Part shown: positions 47,001 to 60,700 of the stretch, piece after piece
Layout: the number at the start of each line of letters is the position of its first letter
Position numbering within the stretch: position 1 is the stretch's first letter
Origin: Cordia subcordata
Lineage: Eukaryota; Streptophyta; Magnoliopsida; Boraginales; Cordiaceae
Length of the DNA: 64,000 nt
Assembly: GCA_028554755.1 (NCBI GenBank)
Contig: JAPTOF010000001.1
Span: forward strand, 39,389,501-39,453,500
Direction of reading: 5' to 3'
Translations under genes and position numbers: made by a program
The notes under the pieces: generated by a model
What the model was told of the DNA's origin: nothing
The model's input: the letters and a program-made list of their open reading frames with translations, nothing else
The model's database searches: none

Positions 47001-48360
47001 ATCCACTAGCATACAATCTTGTAATGTCATGATGTCCTCAAAGAATCATGAAAATAAATGGGAAAAATTCATTTTGCCACATGACATTATACCATTATCC
47101 CAAACTCCCCCATGAGTTTTAATTTTTACCTAGATTCCCCTATGTACACTAATGGTGTAAGCAAAACATTAAGTCTTAAGGGTTTTTTGGTCTTTCTTAT
47201 GTATTACAAAAAAAAATAAAAAGGAAAAAATACGTGAATAAAACAATAATAATAAAAACCTAGATAGTAGCATATGCATGTGTGTGTATATATTATTTAT
47301 ATCTAGAACACACACATATATATAAAATATTTTATGAACACACACATATGCATATTTGTATATAATATCGAATGTCTAGGAACGCCAATTAGATTGAAAG
47401 AAGTCAAAAATAAACTAGCAATTTTCATATTAAGTTTTCTAATGTCGATGTTGCCTATTGTTCAGATATCATGAAAGCCTGATGTTCACTCTTAAAAGTT
47501 TCGAACTTTGTTACTTTGAAGTATACAAGAATAAAAGTTTTGTCTTATTCCCGTAAATGATTTGCATATAACTTGATAACTTGCAATGTACTAGTAATTT
47601 GTGTACATTGTAATGGTGTAGTTATATTATTGAAGAAACATAAATAATATAATCCAACAAAAATTAATTCATGAGATCAAGAAATTGTCGTTCTTGCTAT
47701 TAAATAAGAAGTGTTCTTCACTTTAAATTTTGAGAATGTTAAAATTTGCTGAATTGTATTGTCAATTCCTTTGTTTGCATGATTAAATAAGCTTGCATAT
47801 ATCTCAATGGCCACCACTGAAGAGCAACTGTAGACGGATATTACTAGAGTTATTCAGATGAAAATTTGAGGTTATAAAAAATTCGAGACAAGAAGTCTAA
47901 ATAAGAAATGTAGTAAGAATTATTTTTAATCTATTTTTACAATCTATGGAGTGAAAATTAAATTAAAATATGGTAAATATATATATATAAATCATGTCAA
48001 ATTAGTACATCTAAAAGCACCGTGAAAATGGGTTATTGTTTGAAATTTATGAGAAAGAGGGGAAAATGAAGATAGAAAAAGGCAAAAAAATAATTGTAAA
48101 AGGTCCATAGGTTGACTGTTGAAATTTTTTAATGTTGTTAGTTTGTATGGGGAAATCTAGACAAAAATTAAAGCTTGTGGGTGAGTTCGGAATAATGCTA
48201 TAACGTCATGGGGAAATGACCTTTTCCCAAAAATAAATAAACTTATAATTACACACTTACATCTTCCAATTTTTGTATATGGGACAAATTTCTTTTACTC
48301 TTTTAGTTTATAGGAAAAATCATAACAATAAAAACATAATTAACGATTGGAATAATTATC
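47001..48360. other. Intergenic AT-rich spacer
   Basis: No gene or clear repeat structure is seen. (TG)n/(CA)n and TATA short runs occur near 47280-47350. A phrase about 'CACATGACATTATACCATTA' near 47079 has an inverted partner near 48195 (TAATGCTATAACGTCATGGGG), so the two may bound an old inverted-repeat element. Confidence 0.35.
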
Positions 48361-49227
48361 CACTACAAAAAATTTAGACATAGGCGGCGGTTTTAAAGCT
48401 TATAAGCGGTGGTTTTCAACCGCCACTAATGACAAAACCGCCGCCTATACTACTGTCACCTATTATGTGATATTATAGCCGGCGGTTTCTAAAACTACCG
48501 CTTATGTAAAAATTACAATTTTAAGTGAAAAATATTTTAAGAAAATAAAAAATATTAATTTGGTTATAGGCGGCGGTTCCCAAAACCACCGCCTATGAGC
48601 AACACAAAAGAAAAAAACAACATCATCTTGCTTCTTGCAAGATTCAAACTTCGACTATTTATTAATGTAGCACCATATGACCATTGTACCTACCAAATAA
48701 GCTAAGTAGTCATTTGTTAATTATCTCAAATAAAAATATATTTATCTATTGAAAAAACTACCGCCTATTATGGGAAAACGCCGCCTATAGCTTTTTAATA
48801 TTTCAAAAAAATAAAATGTAATATAAACTTATTTTTATATATTTGAAAAAAATAAAATGAGGGACAATTAGCGGCGGTTTTGAAGAAAGCCGCCGCCTAT
48901 AGCTTTTTAATACAGTGTAATAGAAATAAAATGTAATAGAAACATATTTTTACTTATTCGAAAAAAATAAAATGCGGGACAATTAGCGGCGGTTCCGCCG
49001 CCTATAGCATTTTAATAAAGTGTAAAAAAAAATAAAATGTAATAAAAACACATTTTTACTATTTCGAAAAAAATGCAAAACAATTAGTGGCGGTTCACAA
49101 GGAAACCACCGCCTATAACTATCATTAGCGGCGCTTAGACTAAACCGTCGTCCATATTATTTATAGCCAGTGGTTTGTTCAAACCGCCACCATAAAACCG
49201 CCACCTATTCCATGTTTTCTTGCAGTG
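48361..49227. mobile_element. Complete non-autonomous CACTA (En/Spm) transposon, 867 bp
   Basis: The left end is CACTACAAAAAATT and the right end, read inward, CACTGCAAGAAAA. A perfect 3-bp target duplication ATC lies at 48358-48360 and 49228-49230. Inside are many inverted pairs of a motif close to TAGCGGCGGTTTT...AAAACCGCCGCCTATA (for example 48566-48596, 48871-48901, 48984-49007, 49087-49117), spread over most of the element. These are the subterminal repeats expected to bind the family transposase. There is no open reading frame for a transposase, so movement would depend on an autonomous relative. Confidence 0.9.
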
Positions 49228-49230
49228 ATC

Positions 49231-52200
49231 CCATAGTAGTTGTTGGTTTATGTTCTGGCAAAAGAACCAAGATGACAAAAGAGAGATGTTGCAATGTTTT
49301 GGCTATTCTTTTGCATTATACTATGAGTAAACAATTCCATTTTGATCAAATCAAGGCTAATCTAATCAGCAAGAAGTCATTAAGTACTCCCATGGAGTGG
49401 TTAATGATGTGCTTCCCCATTTGGTTTTAAATGGTTTCCTAAATGTGCTTGTTGGAATCATTTCGTATGATGAAAAGGGTACATGGAATAATACAAAGAA
49501 ACCCAAAAAGTGATTAGTTGTATCACAAACCAAAGAGTGATGGGCCATAAGTAGTAAAATGGGATATATCTAAAGGCTAGCAAGCATGACCCCACCATAG
49601 CTTTTGACAACTTTGATGTAGATTTTTCTTGAAATGGTAGAATTTTGATCTCTTTATTTTTTATTTATTTTTTTGTTCAAAGATTGTATGGTGGAAAAAG
49701 GGTATATTCTTCCCTTATTGAAAATTAAAGGAGGAAAAAGAATGAGCACAAGCCCATTTCATTGTTTCCTTGTCAATGTTGTTTGGCTCAAGGAAGCTTG
49801 TGGAAATTTCTCACCTTCTATTTTGAAAAGTATGATTGTATATGATAGATTCCAAAATGAATCAATTTTTTTTTAAACCTTATATGTAATAATCATCCAA
49901 TATAAGACAACCTTTTTTTCTTCCTCTTTGTCTCCTCTCATGTGTATAGTTTTGGCAAAGAACTATCTTGTGATTACTCTATTTCTTGAAGAAAAGGAAA
50001 GCAGACAGATTGATAGAGGGGTTAAACTAATGGGTGAAAGTGAAAGCAAAATTTTGGATTCAAATTGTTGATTTAAGAACTTATCAAAGTCAGCTACTTA
50101 TAAGGAAAAACAAAAGAAGGTAAAAATTTTGATATTTTAGGCTTAAGACAAGGATATATGTGCACCAACTATTCAACTAGGCCATTGCACCTTTTCCATA
50201 GAAATTGTGAAGCCAATTATTATGAATAGTGAGATAAAGGGAAGTTCAACATTTTAGGTACTTGAACGTCAAAAAGTTCAACATTTTAGGTATTTGAACG
50301 TCAACTAATATAAACATGTACACACACACACACATATATATATATATACACTAATCATAAATATAGACATGTGTGTGATTGATTGCTCACATACAATAGA
50401 GAGAAAAACTAAGAAATCTTAATGAATAATATAGAAACCAATAATATGATAAGCAAAACATTAAAAATTTGACATGGCAGTGTAGCAATTCATTAAAGAA
50501 TTTCTGTCCCAATCAATATTTTTTTTTACTAAAATAATTTTGGGGGAAGATATTTTATTTTGTTCCCCACCCAATTCACCACTGGGAAATATAATTTTAA
50601 GAAATAAGGAATGAGGAAAATCACTGAGGATTGAAGAATCTCCAAAACTTTTTTTTGAAAAATTCATTACTAATTTTAACATAGTCCATGTTGAAGTAAT
50701 CATAAATCTAGAACACAAACAAAATTATGTAATCTAAACTTCAAAACATAAATAAAATATATAATCAAACTCAAATAATAACATAATTCAAACAAACTCC
50801 GAATATAAATGAAATACATTATCCAAAGTATGTTATAACTTAATAGTATGGATATGTATATGTATATGTATATGTGTGTATAAATGTATATATGTGAGTA
50901 AATAATATGTGTGTGTGTGTACAATTTCAGTAGTCGGGTTTTCCTAAAATTCATAATTAATTGCAATCCTCAACCTGTTTCTTGAAAAATCTTCCCAAAC
51001 CCAAGATTTTTTCCCCCAATTCCTGATTTCTCATATCCAGAATTTCAGTTCGTAAATCGGTTTTTCTAATTAATGCACACCCCTAACATTGGGATTCTTC
51101 ATTGACATCATGACATGGCATCCCAAGTCAAAATTCAAGCCAAGATTGGCCAAAAGAATAAGGAAATAATATCTATAGAAAATAATATAGGAAATTATAT
51201 GTATTGGAAATAAATAAAGAATTGCTAAAAGTGAAATTTAAATACAAAGTGAAGAAGTGGGAGATTGTTGCAGTAAAATTAATAAGATAAAAGAAATCTT
51301 TGAAACAGAAAAATAAGAAGATTGATAGAGTAAACTGAAATAAACAAACCCTACATGCAAAGAGTAAAAAGTTGATACTCTACGTGTAGAAAAAAAATAA
51401 GAAGGCTGGTGGGCTCGTGATTAGATTTCCGATCAAGTTCATTTCCGATGTGACACTTTTCTATAAATTATGAAAACGTAGGAATGAATATATTCGTCAT
51501 ATATATTAGCAATTCGTAGGGTGCAAATACGCAACTCAAGCATGCATGCTTATCACGCCAGTTTGTAGATACCAGCCGCAACAACAGAACAGGTCAAAGA
51601 TACACAATATAATAATACTGCAAATGTGTTCTTTTTTCTTTTTTTTTTTTGTTTCAAAAAGGAAAACAAAAACACCAAATGCTGAATGTAAGAGAGAAAT
51701 AATAATGTCAAGATTCACGAGGCAGTCAAATTAAAGAGGAATTTTATAAATGCAGAGACTTTGATGATATTGTTTCAAGATTCGTTCTCTGCTTTACATG
51801 TTTCTTTGCTGCTTTTTCGGCCCCATTGAAGAGTGGCAATCCTTTCTTTTCACTTTAATATTTCTTGAGGGTTCTCTTTTTTTTTTTCCCTTTTTCCCTT
51901 TCTTTTTTTTTTTAAATTATTTTGGAGACAATTGTTTTGATCGTTTGGTCTTTCGAAAAAAATGATGAAACACTTTAATTCACATGTCATTTTCTTAGTG
52001 ACTGGCTAGCATAGGCACGATGTAGACATATCTATCTTTTTGCCATCTCTCGCGTGACAATTTTTACCAGTACGAGAAACATTCATGCATTCAAGTCTTT
52101 GGTGAATGTTTATTTTCGGGGACATATGTTTATTCTTACTGACTAGGAGGTCGTATTCTGAAATTTTCCTTGGTGCTTGGCACACACCGAGTCAACAAAT

Positions 52201-52704
52201 CCAAACTGATCCCATCGGACATATTGGGAGATGTATGTTTATTTTTATCAACTAAGAAGATTATTAGGGGAATTTTATGTGACAGGGATCCGGTACACTA
52301 CCATAAGAGGTCTGAATATTTGGTGCACTGACCTGGAGGGGTTCAATGAGCGTGACAGTATCATTGTTACTCCTTAATTGGTCAAAGTTACGTTTTTGTT
52401 TGAATTGCAGTGGTAAACCAAGAAGACATCCAAATGCACCTCCACCAAAGGTCGAAAATCTCTTTTTCGAACCGGTTTTGAAATTAACCAATCCATTTTC
52501 GGCTTGGTTTTTTTTTTTTTAAGTGTTATATGGTAAATGATCTGCTAAAGAAACCTCAAAAAACCTCAATGAGCAAACTTGCCTTCACAGGTTATGTACG
52601 GATATATATATTCTGTCACGTCCATGCAGATATAAGTGCGTAAACCGAATGGGATAAAATTTGGACGTTGCAGAGGCAGAAAAGCTGGGAGGGGTGCGTA
52701 TTAA
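49231..52704. other. Intergenic spacer
   Basis: No gene is supported. A 30-bp duplicated phrase (AAGTTCAACATTTTAGGTA(C/T)TTGAACGTCAA) sits at about 50243-50303. TA/TG microsatellites lie at 50335-50350 and 50850-50925. A frame at 52491-52264 (minus, 75 codons) has no recognisable domain. Confidence 0.45.
51190..51420. repeat. Second copy of the dispersed repeat seen at 31713-32145
   Basis: Motifs ATATGTATTGGAAATAAA, CTAAAAGTGAAATTTAA, GAAGAAGTGGGAGATTGTTG and TTGATACTCTACGTGTAG occur in the same order as in the copy at 31940-32140. The copies are diverged and differ in length. Confidence 0.4.
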
Positions 52705-52875
52705 AGGCTCGTCTAGATTGATTCTTTTTAATAATTTTTGAAAAAAATATCTTATTGAGGAGATAAAAATTTTAACTTTTAAAAAGAAAAACTGTATTTT
52801 AACTTTTTAAAATTTTAGTTTTTTTAAAAGCTAAGTCAAATAGTTATATACTTAAAAGCCAATTCGAAAAAGTCC
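52705..52875. mobile_element. Tourist-like MITE, diverged (171 bp)
   Basis: Ends AGGCTCGTCTAGATTGATTC and (inward) GGACTTTTTCGAATTGGCTT are imperfect inverted repeats of the TTTGGATTGGCTTTT type. Flanks TAA (52702-52704) and TAG (52876-52878) are a nearly conserved target duplication. The interior matches the family (TTTTTGAAAAAAATA, AAGTCAAATAGTTAT). Confidence 0.6.
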
Positions 52876-55800
52876 TAGATCTTGAGCTGATAACAAAGCA
52901 GCTCATTGAGTAGCTAAATCATGTAGGTTAAGCAACCGACTCTGGATTGGCACTCCAAAATTGTAATTTTTACTTCGTCCTAAATTCAAATTTAGTAGAA
53001 TTGGCTAATTATATTGTACTATGTTATTTTTTTTTCTTTTCTAATGAAATCTTTTAAAACAAGACGAAGAAGAAGAAGCAGAAAAGTTGGTTTCCCTACC
53101 TACATGATAGTGTGAAGCATTAAATTCCTGAAATAAATATGACAGGATCAAAATGTATGTTTGCAAGTTGTGCTCCCCCACAACAACAACCTTTCAACGG
53201 CAATGTCAAAGTGACTTTCGTGGCAGCCTTGCACCACACTAATCATCGGTCATCACCATCCTTCTTGCCCATCAAAGATATTAGTTCTTGGATCAGCCAC
53301 TTGCAACGAGAAAATTAAATTCAGGGTTATCGATAATTGTTCTATCATACCTGTTCTATTTTTGTTTTTGTTGCATTTGTTTATCCTCTCACTTCGTGAT
53401 TATTATTCTTTTCTTCCTAGATTTTACACTTAACAAGTTTTTAGATCAAATGTAATTCAAGATGTTCAATTATTGCAGGGTTGTTTTAAGTACTATTTTG
53501 TTTACTGACTTTGCCTTTAACTGACAAGGAAAAAATTAAAGTTGAACTCGAGCCAAGAACAAGATTTATATAATTAAAATCTCCAATTTTCTCTTTTCAT
53601 GGGGAAGATTGTCATTACATCAGTGGTCCTGCATATCCAACATGCAGATTCTGATGGAGTGGAGTCTAGTACATGAATTATTGTCCATGACATCTAAATC
53701 AAGATCGGAACTGTTTAATAGTAATCATTTCTAAATGATTTTCCATCTTTTTGCATTTTACGAGTCTCGCCTATTTTTAAAGGAAATAAGTTCTTGTGTT
53801 TGATAATAGTTGCATTCAACCAAGAGAGTAGAGGTGGGCTCTATATGCATGGAGCTCACGGACGACATGTATAAAAGTCGAATATGTAAGCCTTGCTCGT
53901 ATAGAAATAAAAAGCCCCCATCCTAATTTCTCTGTCGTTACACCATTGCATCTGCTTTTGCCATATCTAACGCCAGTGAAAGAAAAAATAGTACCTCAGA
54001 AAATTCAATAAACAATGATGAAATTTATATGATTATTTAGTGGATAGTACTTGGTCAAAATTAATTTCCATAAAATCTAGATAACTGATAGTACGCAGGA
54101 GAATTGAAACTTCATAACCAAATAAATAGACACAATTCATTCCATATTCCCATTTAAAACCACTATCTTAAAATCTGTTTGATCTTTCTATGAAATTTTA
54201 GTTATTGAACGTAGTATTATTGAGCAGAATCTTTCTATGAAATTTTAGTTATTGAACGTACTATTATTGAGCAGAAATCGTTAAATTTTAGTTTTATTTT
54301 TTAGATGCTCAACTTTCAAATGTTTTTAGTTTTGAAAACAATTTGGGGTTTCATAAATGTAGGGAAAAATATTTTTCTTTTCTTTTTTTTTTTTTTCTCT
54401 AGTTAGGGGGTGGGGTGGGGAAGGCGTAGAAAAGTTGTTCAAAAGCATAGATTTATCGGGTTTTTTTTTTTTTGTGCTTTAACTTTTATCTAAAAAAAAT
54501 TTAAAAGATGAGTCATGGAATAAATTAACTCGTCAAGAAGAACGGAGAAGATTATGGAGTAGTTCCATTAGACTTGATCACTCTTGTAAAGCTTACTGTC
54601 TTGTGATATTATGAATAGAATTTATTTAATTGATTTTTTTTTTTCAATCTAATTACTGTGGAGTACTGATAATAATAATAAACTAAAAAATTATTTATTT
54701 GTGTCCTGTTCTTCATTATGTTCTTATTGTTATCATATCAAATAGACTGCTCTCCGAATTTTCTTCTGGATCCTCGAGACGAATTTAGGAAATCCTTAGA
54801 TAAGATTATAGAAGAGTTTCGACACTCAGAATAGTGAGTTCGTAATCAGTTTTGCCTCCATTTGAAGGAAAAAAGAAAAGAGGTTCCAAGGCATTAGTCC
54901 TCCACCGAGCACCTGGTACTTCAAGCTATATAATGTGGGCTATAGCAAGTGTTCGATCCAATTGCTAATATGGGCCTTGCACAAGCTATTTGGGCCTCAA
55001 TTAGGAGCACATTCTCACACTATTTTCAACTTATTCGAGCTTCAGCCCAGTCTTCGATATGTTCAGCCCAACTTATACGTGACTAACTAAAACTTTTGAC
55101 ACGTCTATGAAGAAGGATAAATAACGCTCTATCCCCTTATATTTTGCTATAAGCATGTACTATTCCTTGAATTTTCAAAATAGACACAGATTTCTATTTT
55201 AGGGTGCATGTATACTACACATTTGAAAATTACAAAAGAGTTTTATACTTATTTTAAAACTATAAGGATGTAACATATACTTTTGATGAATCACGGAGGG
55301 TTAGGATGCTATTTATCCCTATCGGGAATGTATTGAAAGATATTCAAAGTGGACTAGTAATAATCCTTTATATATGGAAATCCACGAGTGATTATTTGAC
55401 ATAGTATACTAGCTCGAGTTATTGTTTTGGGTTTTTTTTTTTTTCTAATAAAGTATATATTTAAACAAGTATAGAAAAATTAAGCTAATAAAGTGTATAT
55501 GGAGTGGGTTAGTGTTTATCAATGAAATATTCAGCTTTTCTGACGAAAAAAGAAAATAGAGATGGAACTGTATAAATTTTATGATCAGAGCTTAGATATG
55601 AGTGAGAACGATAGGTTCAATGTTAGAATGATGGACTCATGAACCAATGAAATTCTATAAGATTGGAACACAAGATAAATAAGTTTATGAAATATCCAAT
55701 CAACGTTCTTTAGGAATAATACACATCCCTAATAGCTAACCAAATTAATGATCAAATATAAATTTTCAATTTAGGTTCACATTATTATCAATAAATGGAA

Positions 55801-56256
55801 TTTTTGCTACGACCGATGTGCAAAATAGGCAAATTGGCCATATTAATTTGGAAAAAGAATGAAATTCCTTCTATAGTTTAGAAGCCTTTGTTGTAATTTT
55901 AAAGATGAATATTGTTATATACTATTCCTTTATTCTTCTTATATAATAAAAGTTTTACTATATAGACAAGCAAGAATTAAAGTTAATTATATAAATTTTT
56001 ACCGTATAAAACAATACTGAAAGAGTGAAATGGATACATAATATTTTACTCATATATATACAAGATATTCCTCCACTAAGTTTCTTTCGTGTATAGAACT
56101 AGTGAAATTTTGCCATTTATTGTATACTAGTAGTCATTTAACTCCTAATGTTCAAACTAATTTGAATTAAAATCCGTTTCATTTTTTTTTATACAATTAA
56201 ATTCTAAAACACTTCCCAAGAAAATAATTTTTACCTTGTGATTACGCTTATCATTA
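52876..56256. other. Intergenic spacer
   Basis: No gene is supported. It contains a 47-bp tandem duplication (54182-54275), several poly-T/poly-A runs and AT-rich low-complexity sequence. A SINE-like CAGCTCATTGAGTAGC at about 52905 lacks a convincing B box. Confidence 0.45.
54182..54275. repeat. 47-bp tandem duplication (2 copies)
   Basis: Units start at 54182 and 54229 (ATCTTTCTATGAAATTTTAG...GAGCAGA) and differ at one visible base (GTAGTATTATT versus GTACTATTATT). Confidence 0.9.
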
Positions 56257-56530
56257 ATTAGCTCAACATCTTGTTTTTTTTTTTGATAACGGAGGAAGCC
56301 AACTAAGCGGAGCCCGACCACCGGAAAACCGGCGGAGCTCGACCACTAGTTGGAAAACCTTCGGGTACATGAACCACTCCACAAGACCTATGCACCAGGT
56401 AAGACTGGCAAAACCAGGTGAGTAGCCCCAAGGAATGCTAGCAGTGAGAATTGAACCCGGGACCTCACAAAGCTTATTTCCAGGTCCGCACCACTAGACT
56501 AATCCCTTAGGATTAGCTCAACATCTTGTT
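56257..56530 (-). mobile_element. tRNA-derived SINE with perfect 19-bp target-site duplication
   Basis: ATTAGCTCAACATCTTGTT occurs at 56257-56275 and again at 56512-56530. Between them, on the minus strand, a 236-bp body starts with a pol III A-box-like GGATTAGTCTAGTGGTGCGG (about 56511-56486). It continues with a B box GGTCCCGGGTTCAATTC (about 56465-56449) and ends CCTCCGTTATC followed by a poly(A) tail abutting the duplication. Structure and orientation are those of a plant SINE of the Au/SolS type. The perfect duplication indicates a fairly recent insertion. Confidence 0.9.
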
Positions 56531-57781
56531 GGCAAACCTCATGTTCCTTGGTAAAATGGGACAACTCGTAGTGCTTTCAAATTTCCCATATAAACAAATA
56601 GGGAGCATTGATGTTCCATGTAATTTGCACAAAATGCACTGATACACTTATATTTTTTAACAATTTAAAATCCCTTGTGTTTTTTTAATAATATATTCCA
56701 TGTAGCTTAACCATTATTTTCACTAATAATTTAACGGGAAATGTTAAATTAAGGGTTTATGATCTATTTTTTAAATCACAAGAGACAATTGTATATTTTT
56801 GTGATAAAATGGTGTACGGTGCATATTTTGCTCAAACGGTTTATGATAAAGGTATAAAATAACCGCATAGAATTTACGCAATGCATGATTATAGTTACAT
56901 TTGATAGTTTTCCTAAGATAGGGGTGACATTGCAAATTATACTATACACGCACATTATAGTACTTCTAAAGGTACGTGGTGCATCACCTATTAAATCTCA
57001 AAATCCAGCCATAAAAGCAACATGAAATTTAATGAGTTTACTGTCCTCAAGCCAATGAACATAATATAACAATCTGATTGCTGATCGGATACTGGTAACA
57101 CTTACCACTGTAAGTTTTGAGATCGTTCATAAATTGTGAATATATCTTAAAAAATCGTAAATAGGTAATTTATTATTATGATTATGGTATAAAGCTTTGA
57201 TATAAAGATTTTGAAAATAAATATAAGGGAAATATATAAGTAAATTAAGAATAATTAAAAGTTTTGAGTACAAAGTGTTAAAATTGTAAACATATAACTT
57301 GAAATTTATAAATAATTAGAAATTATAAACATATAGAATAAAAAATTGTGAACATATAATATGAAAATTGTGCATGAATGTACTATGCTATGTTGGTGCA
57401 CGTACCCTTACCTGGGACGATATAATACATTATCAGAAATAGGAAAATTTTAGCTATTTTTATAAAATACAGTAAGCACCCATGTATTTTAGTCAATAGC
57501 ACAAGTGGCACCGGTGCATTTTACATTTAATCCTTAAAAAAGTTAATTTCCTATCAGACCCCCTGAAAGACCAAGCATTCACATCTCAACCCCATAAAAT
57601 AAAAAAAAACTGCAAAAGATGACCCACGCCCATCTGGTCACTTTTTCCATATTTCTACTTGTTCTCCAAGTCGCTTTATTTCTTCTTTTCACCTTCAGAG
57701 AAGCAAAGCAGCATAAATATTCAAATCAAAACTAGATCTGAAAATTATTAGAAGGAAAAGATTAGCTTATAGAAGAAAAAA
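56531..57781 (+). promoter_or_regulatory. Spacer and promoter region of the PBD gene
   Basis: No other gene is visible. A pyrimidine-rich stretch (TTTATTTCTTCTTTTCACC, about 57676) precedes the coding start by 90-110 bp and may be near the transcription start. CATAAATATTC at about 57713 is a TATA-like element but is rather close to the ATG. Assignment is tentative. Confidence 0.3.
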
Positions 57782-60700
57782 ATGGAGTGTGTATTTGGGC
57801 TAGTGGGCAAAGATTTCGCTATAGTGGTGGCAGATTCATCTGCAGTTCACAGCATACTTGTTCACAAATCCAATGAGGATAAGATCATGATTCTTGATTC
57901 CCATAAGCTTATGGGTGCTAGTGGTGAAGCTGGTGACAGGTATGTACACATATATGTATGCGTGTGTTATTTTTTTTTTTAATTTTTTTAATTTTTTCAT
58001 GAAAGAATGATTTTTTTTCCTTAATGGGTTTTTAATTTTGAATGATTTTTGTATTGGGTTTTTGTCGGGTCTGATTTTCTTGATGGGGTTTAGGGTTTTA
58101 ATTTATGTGTATTTATTTATGTCATTTTTGTTGGCTAATTATGTGTCTTTTCTAGTTTTTTAAGCATTTCTTTTTGTGATTGTGTGAAATGGGTTATGTT
58201 TCTAACAAGATTCTGTTTTGGTGATTCTAGTTTTGGCGTGACAAACTTTGTAACTTTTAGCTTAAGGGGTTAATTTTGATTGATGGACTTAGTAACTTTT
58301 AGCTTAATGGGTTAATTTTGATTGATGTTGTGTGTTGTTTTAATATGAACTTCTTTTTCTTTTGGTGATTTTGTTATGTGGATTTTTGTTTGTTTATTTA
58401 TTTTTTATTTTGGTTTGATGGCTTTTCAGGGCTCAGTTTACAGAGTACATACAGAAGAATGTGGCTCTTTACCAGTTCCGAAATGGCATTCCTTTGACCA
58501 CTGCAGCAGCGGCAAACTTCACTCGAGGGGAGCTTGCAACTGCCTTGAGAAAGGTATTCCTTTGCTCAATTTCTGCTAGTCTCTTTAGCATTTCCTCTGG
58601 TTGTGGTTGCAGCTTAATTATGCAAGGCTCTGTTATTCGTGAGTCGGTGAGGTTTGCTTTTAAAACTGGAGGGTATTTGTTTTGAGATTGCTATCCCATT
58701 CGAGTAGGGTTTGGATATAATTCTTGGTACAGAAGAGTCCACCATTCCGATATATTAGGTCTTCCATACAGCTTGGTTTAAGCAGAGAGTTGTGTGGAAT
58801 CACAAAAAGATCAGACCACATGTTATGGGATTGTGAGGACATGTACCAAAAATGCCCCCTAACCTAGCCCTGTTTCACTAGGTGAGTGCATTGGAAATCA
58901 GGACGGAAAAATGTAGGGTAAAGTAAACATAGATGAAATGAGGATGTCAGATGGAGAAAAAGTCAGTTAAGATGGTCAGCCACATCCAGTAGAGGCCTTT
59001 GAGAGTTTGAGTGCATATATTGGGAGAGAGTAATGACAAAGTTAACAAATTGCATTTGTTTGGAGCTTAAGGGGTTTGCACTAAGTTGAAGTTGGATTCC
59101 TATTAAGCATGTTGCTGCTTCCAAGTTGACATAAAGAATACCATTGGTCTAGAACTGTGATAGTATTTGTTACTTGTTAGTCTGTGTATGATCATATGTC
59201 TGTTTATATTTTTATTGCATGGGCAACCTGTCAGAGCAAAGTTACTATTGATCATTGGGTAGTTAAGGAACCAGTGTTGATCCTCTTTAGAGATCGAAAA
59301 AAAGAACCTGTCACAGCGAATTTATTGCCTCATCTCTTTCCTTAACATGGTAACTAATTATGATTTGTTACGGCATGGTTGAAGCCGGAAATCATTTTTA
59401 GTCACTTTCTTGTCAAATTTAAGTCCAACATTCTTTAGATTATTGGACTTCATATTGACTGAATGGAGTCAACCACTCAACCCTTTTGAAGCTATCACTG
59501 AATGGAGTCAACCACTCAACCCTTTTGAAGCTATCACCTAGATTCTTCAATAGGGTTTTGCTGTTGATGTAGTTGTAGTTCATCCCAAAATTTGATGGTT
59601 CTCCACAGTTGTGATTGGCACCTTCTTTGTATTGCCTGCTTGTAGAATTATTGTGATTTACTTTCAGTCATTTTCTAGTGTAAGGCATCTTACTCTGTTT
59701 TAAGAATATTTTATTTATCAACCAAAGCATCTGATCTGTTTCATTCTCTGAGTGTTTGGAGTTTTTGTTGCTAGTGTACTTTACGTGAGATTCTGACTCA
59801 AGCAGAACGGAATAATTCATGCTTTGAGAAATATGGATGATGAAACGCCTCTTGCACATTTCATTTTATTATTTCAGAACCATAGTCCAACTTTAATTTT
59901 CTACAGCATTGAACACGTGAAATTATATAGGTAGATCCTACTGTAATTGCAACTGAATGTCATTTTGTTTGTATTCAGTAATGATAATTGAATACTGAAA
60001 ATTTCTTGACCATCACCCTGTCAGCCACTCTATGCTAAGCTGTCTAAGGCATATAATTGTCTTGGCAACTCTATCATCCATGAGTTTTGTGTATTTCCCT
60101 CATTGTCTCAGGTTTATAATTTTAATCTGAACAATTAGAGGGTTGTCTGGGGATTGAATGAATGGTTCTACAATGATGAGGCTCCGAAACTCAGCTATGT
60201 GCCCCAACCTTGATTAGCCCCCTGGTATCATTTGCCTAAAGCTGCTGTAACTTTTAACCTTGTTTGCTTATGAATTCACTTTTCTATATGGAGTAACAAA
60301 ATCTAGTATCCAGCTATTCCATGGATTAGAAACGGATTTTTGGAGAAAGGATTAAGAAAATGTCGTTAGGCTGGAAATTTTCATTGGTGTTTTACCTGGG
60401 TCACTTTTTCTAATCATAAATTTCACATGAATTTTCTTTCTTTTATATTTTTCATTCTTGTATTCTTTTTAATTTTTGTGGTTTATTTCCTGTCAACAGA
60501 ATTTCTTTATTACCTAGTTTATCACTTCTTCACTTTCTTCTGTTATTTGGATATAATTGACATTATATTACAATTCTCAATGGCTAGGAATACTTTATCA
60601 TAGTCAAGGCCTCTTACATGTAATTGAATTGGATTTGTCGAGATGTGTTTATTTCAAAATCTGAAAGCTTCTTTTCAGGGGTGTCATGGTTCATTTGTCA

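Noticed and set aside
48361..49227. Array of GCC-box-like regulatory motifs or a CRISPR-type array
   Set aside because: CACTA termini, ATC target duplication and inverted pairing of the motif explain it as transposon subterminal repeats.
52264..52491. 75-codon minus-strand frame with non-random composition
   Set aside because: No recognised family and no supporting exon or regulatory context. Too short to claim as a gene.
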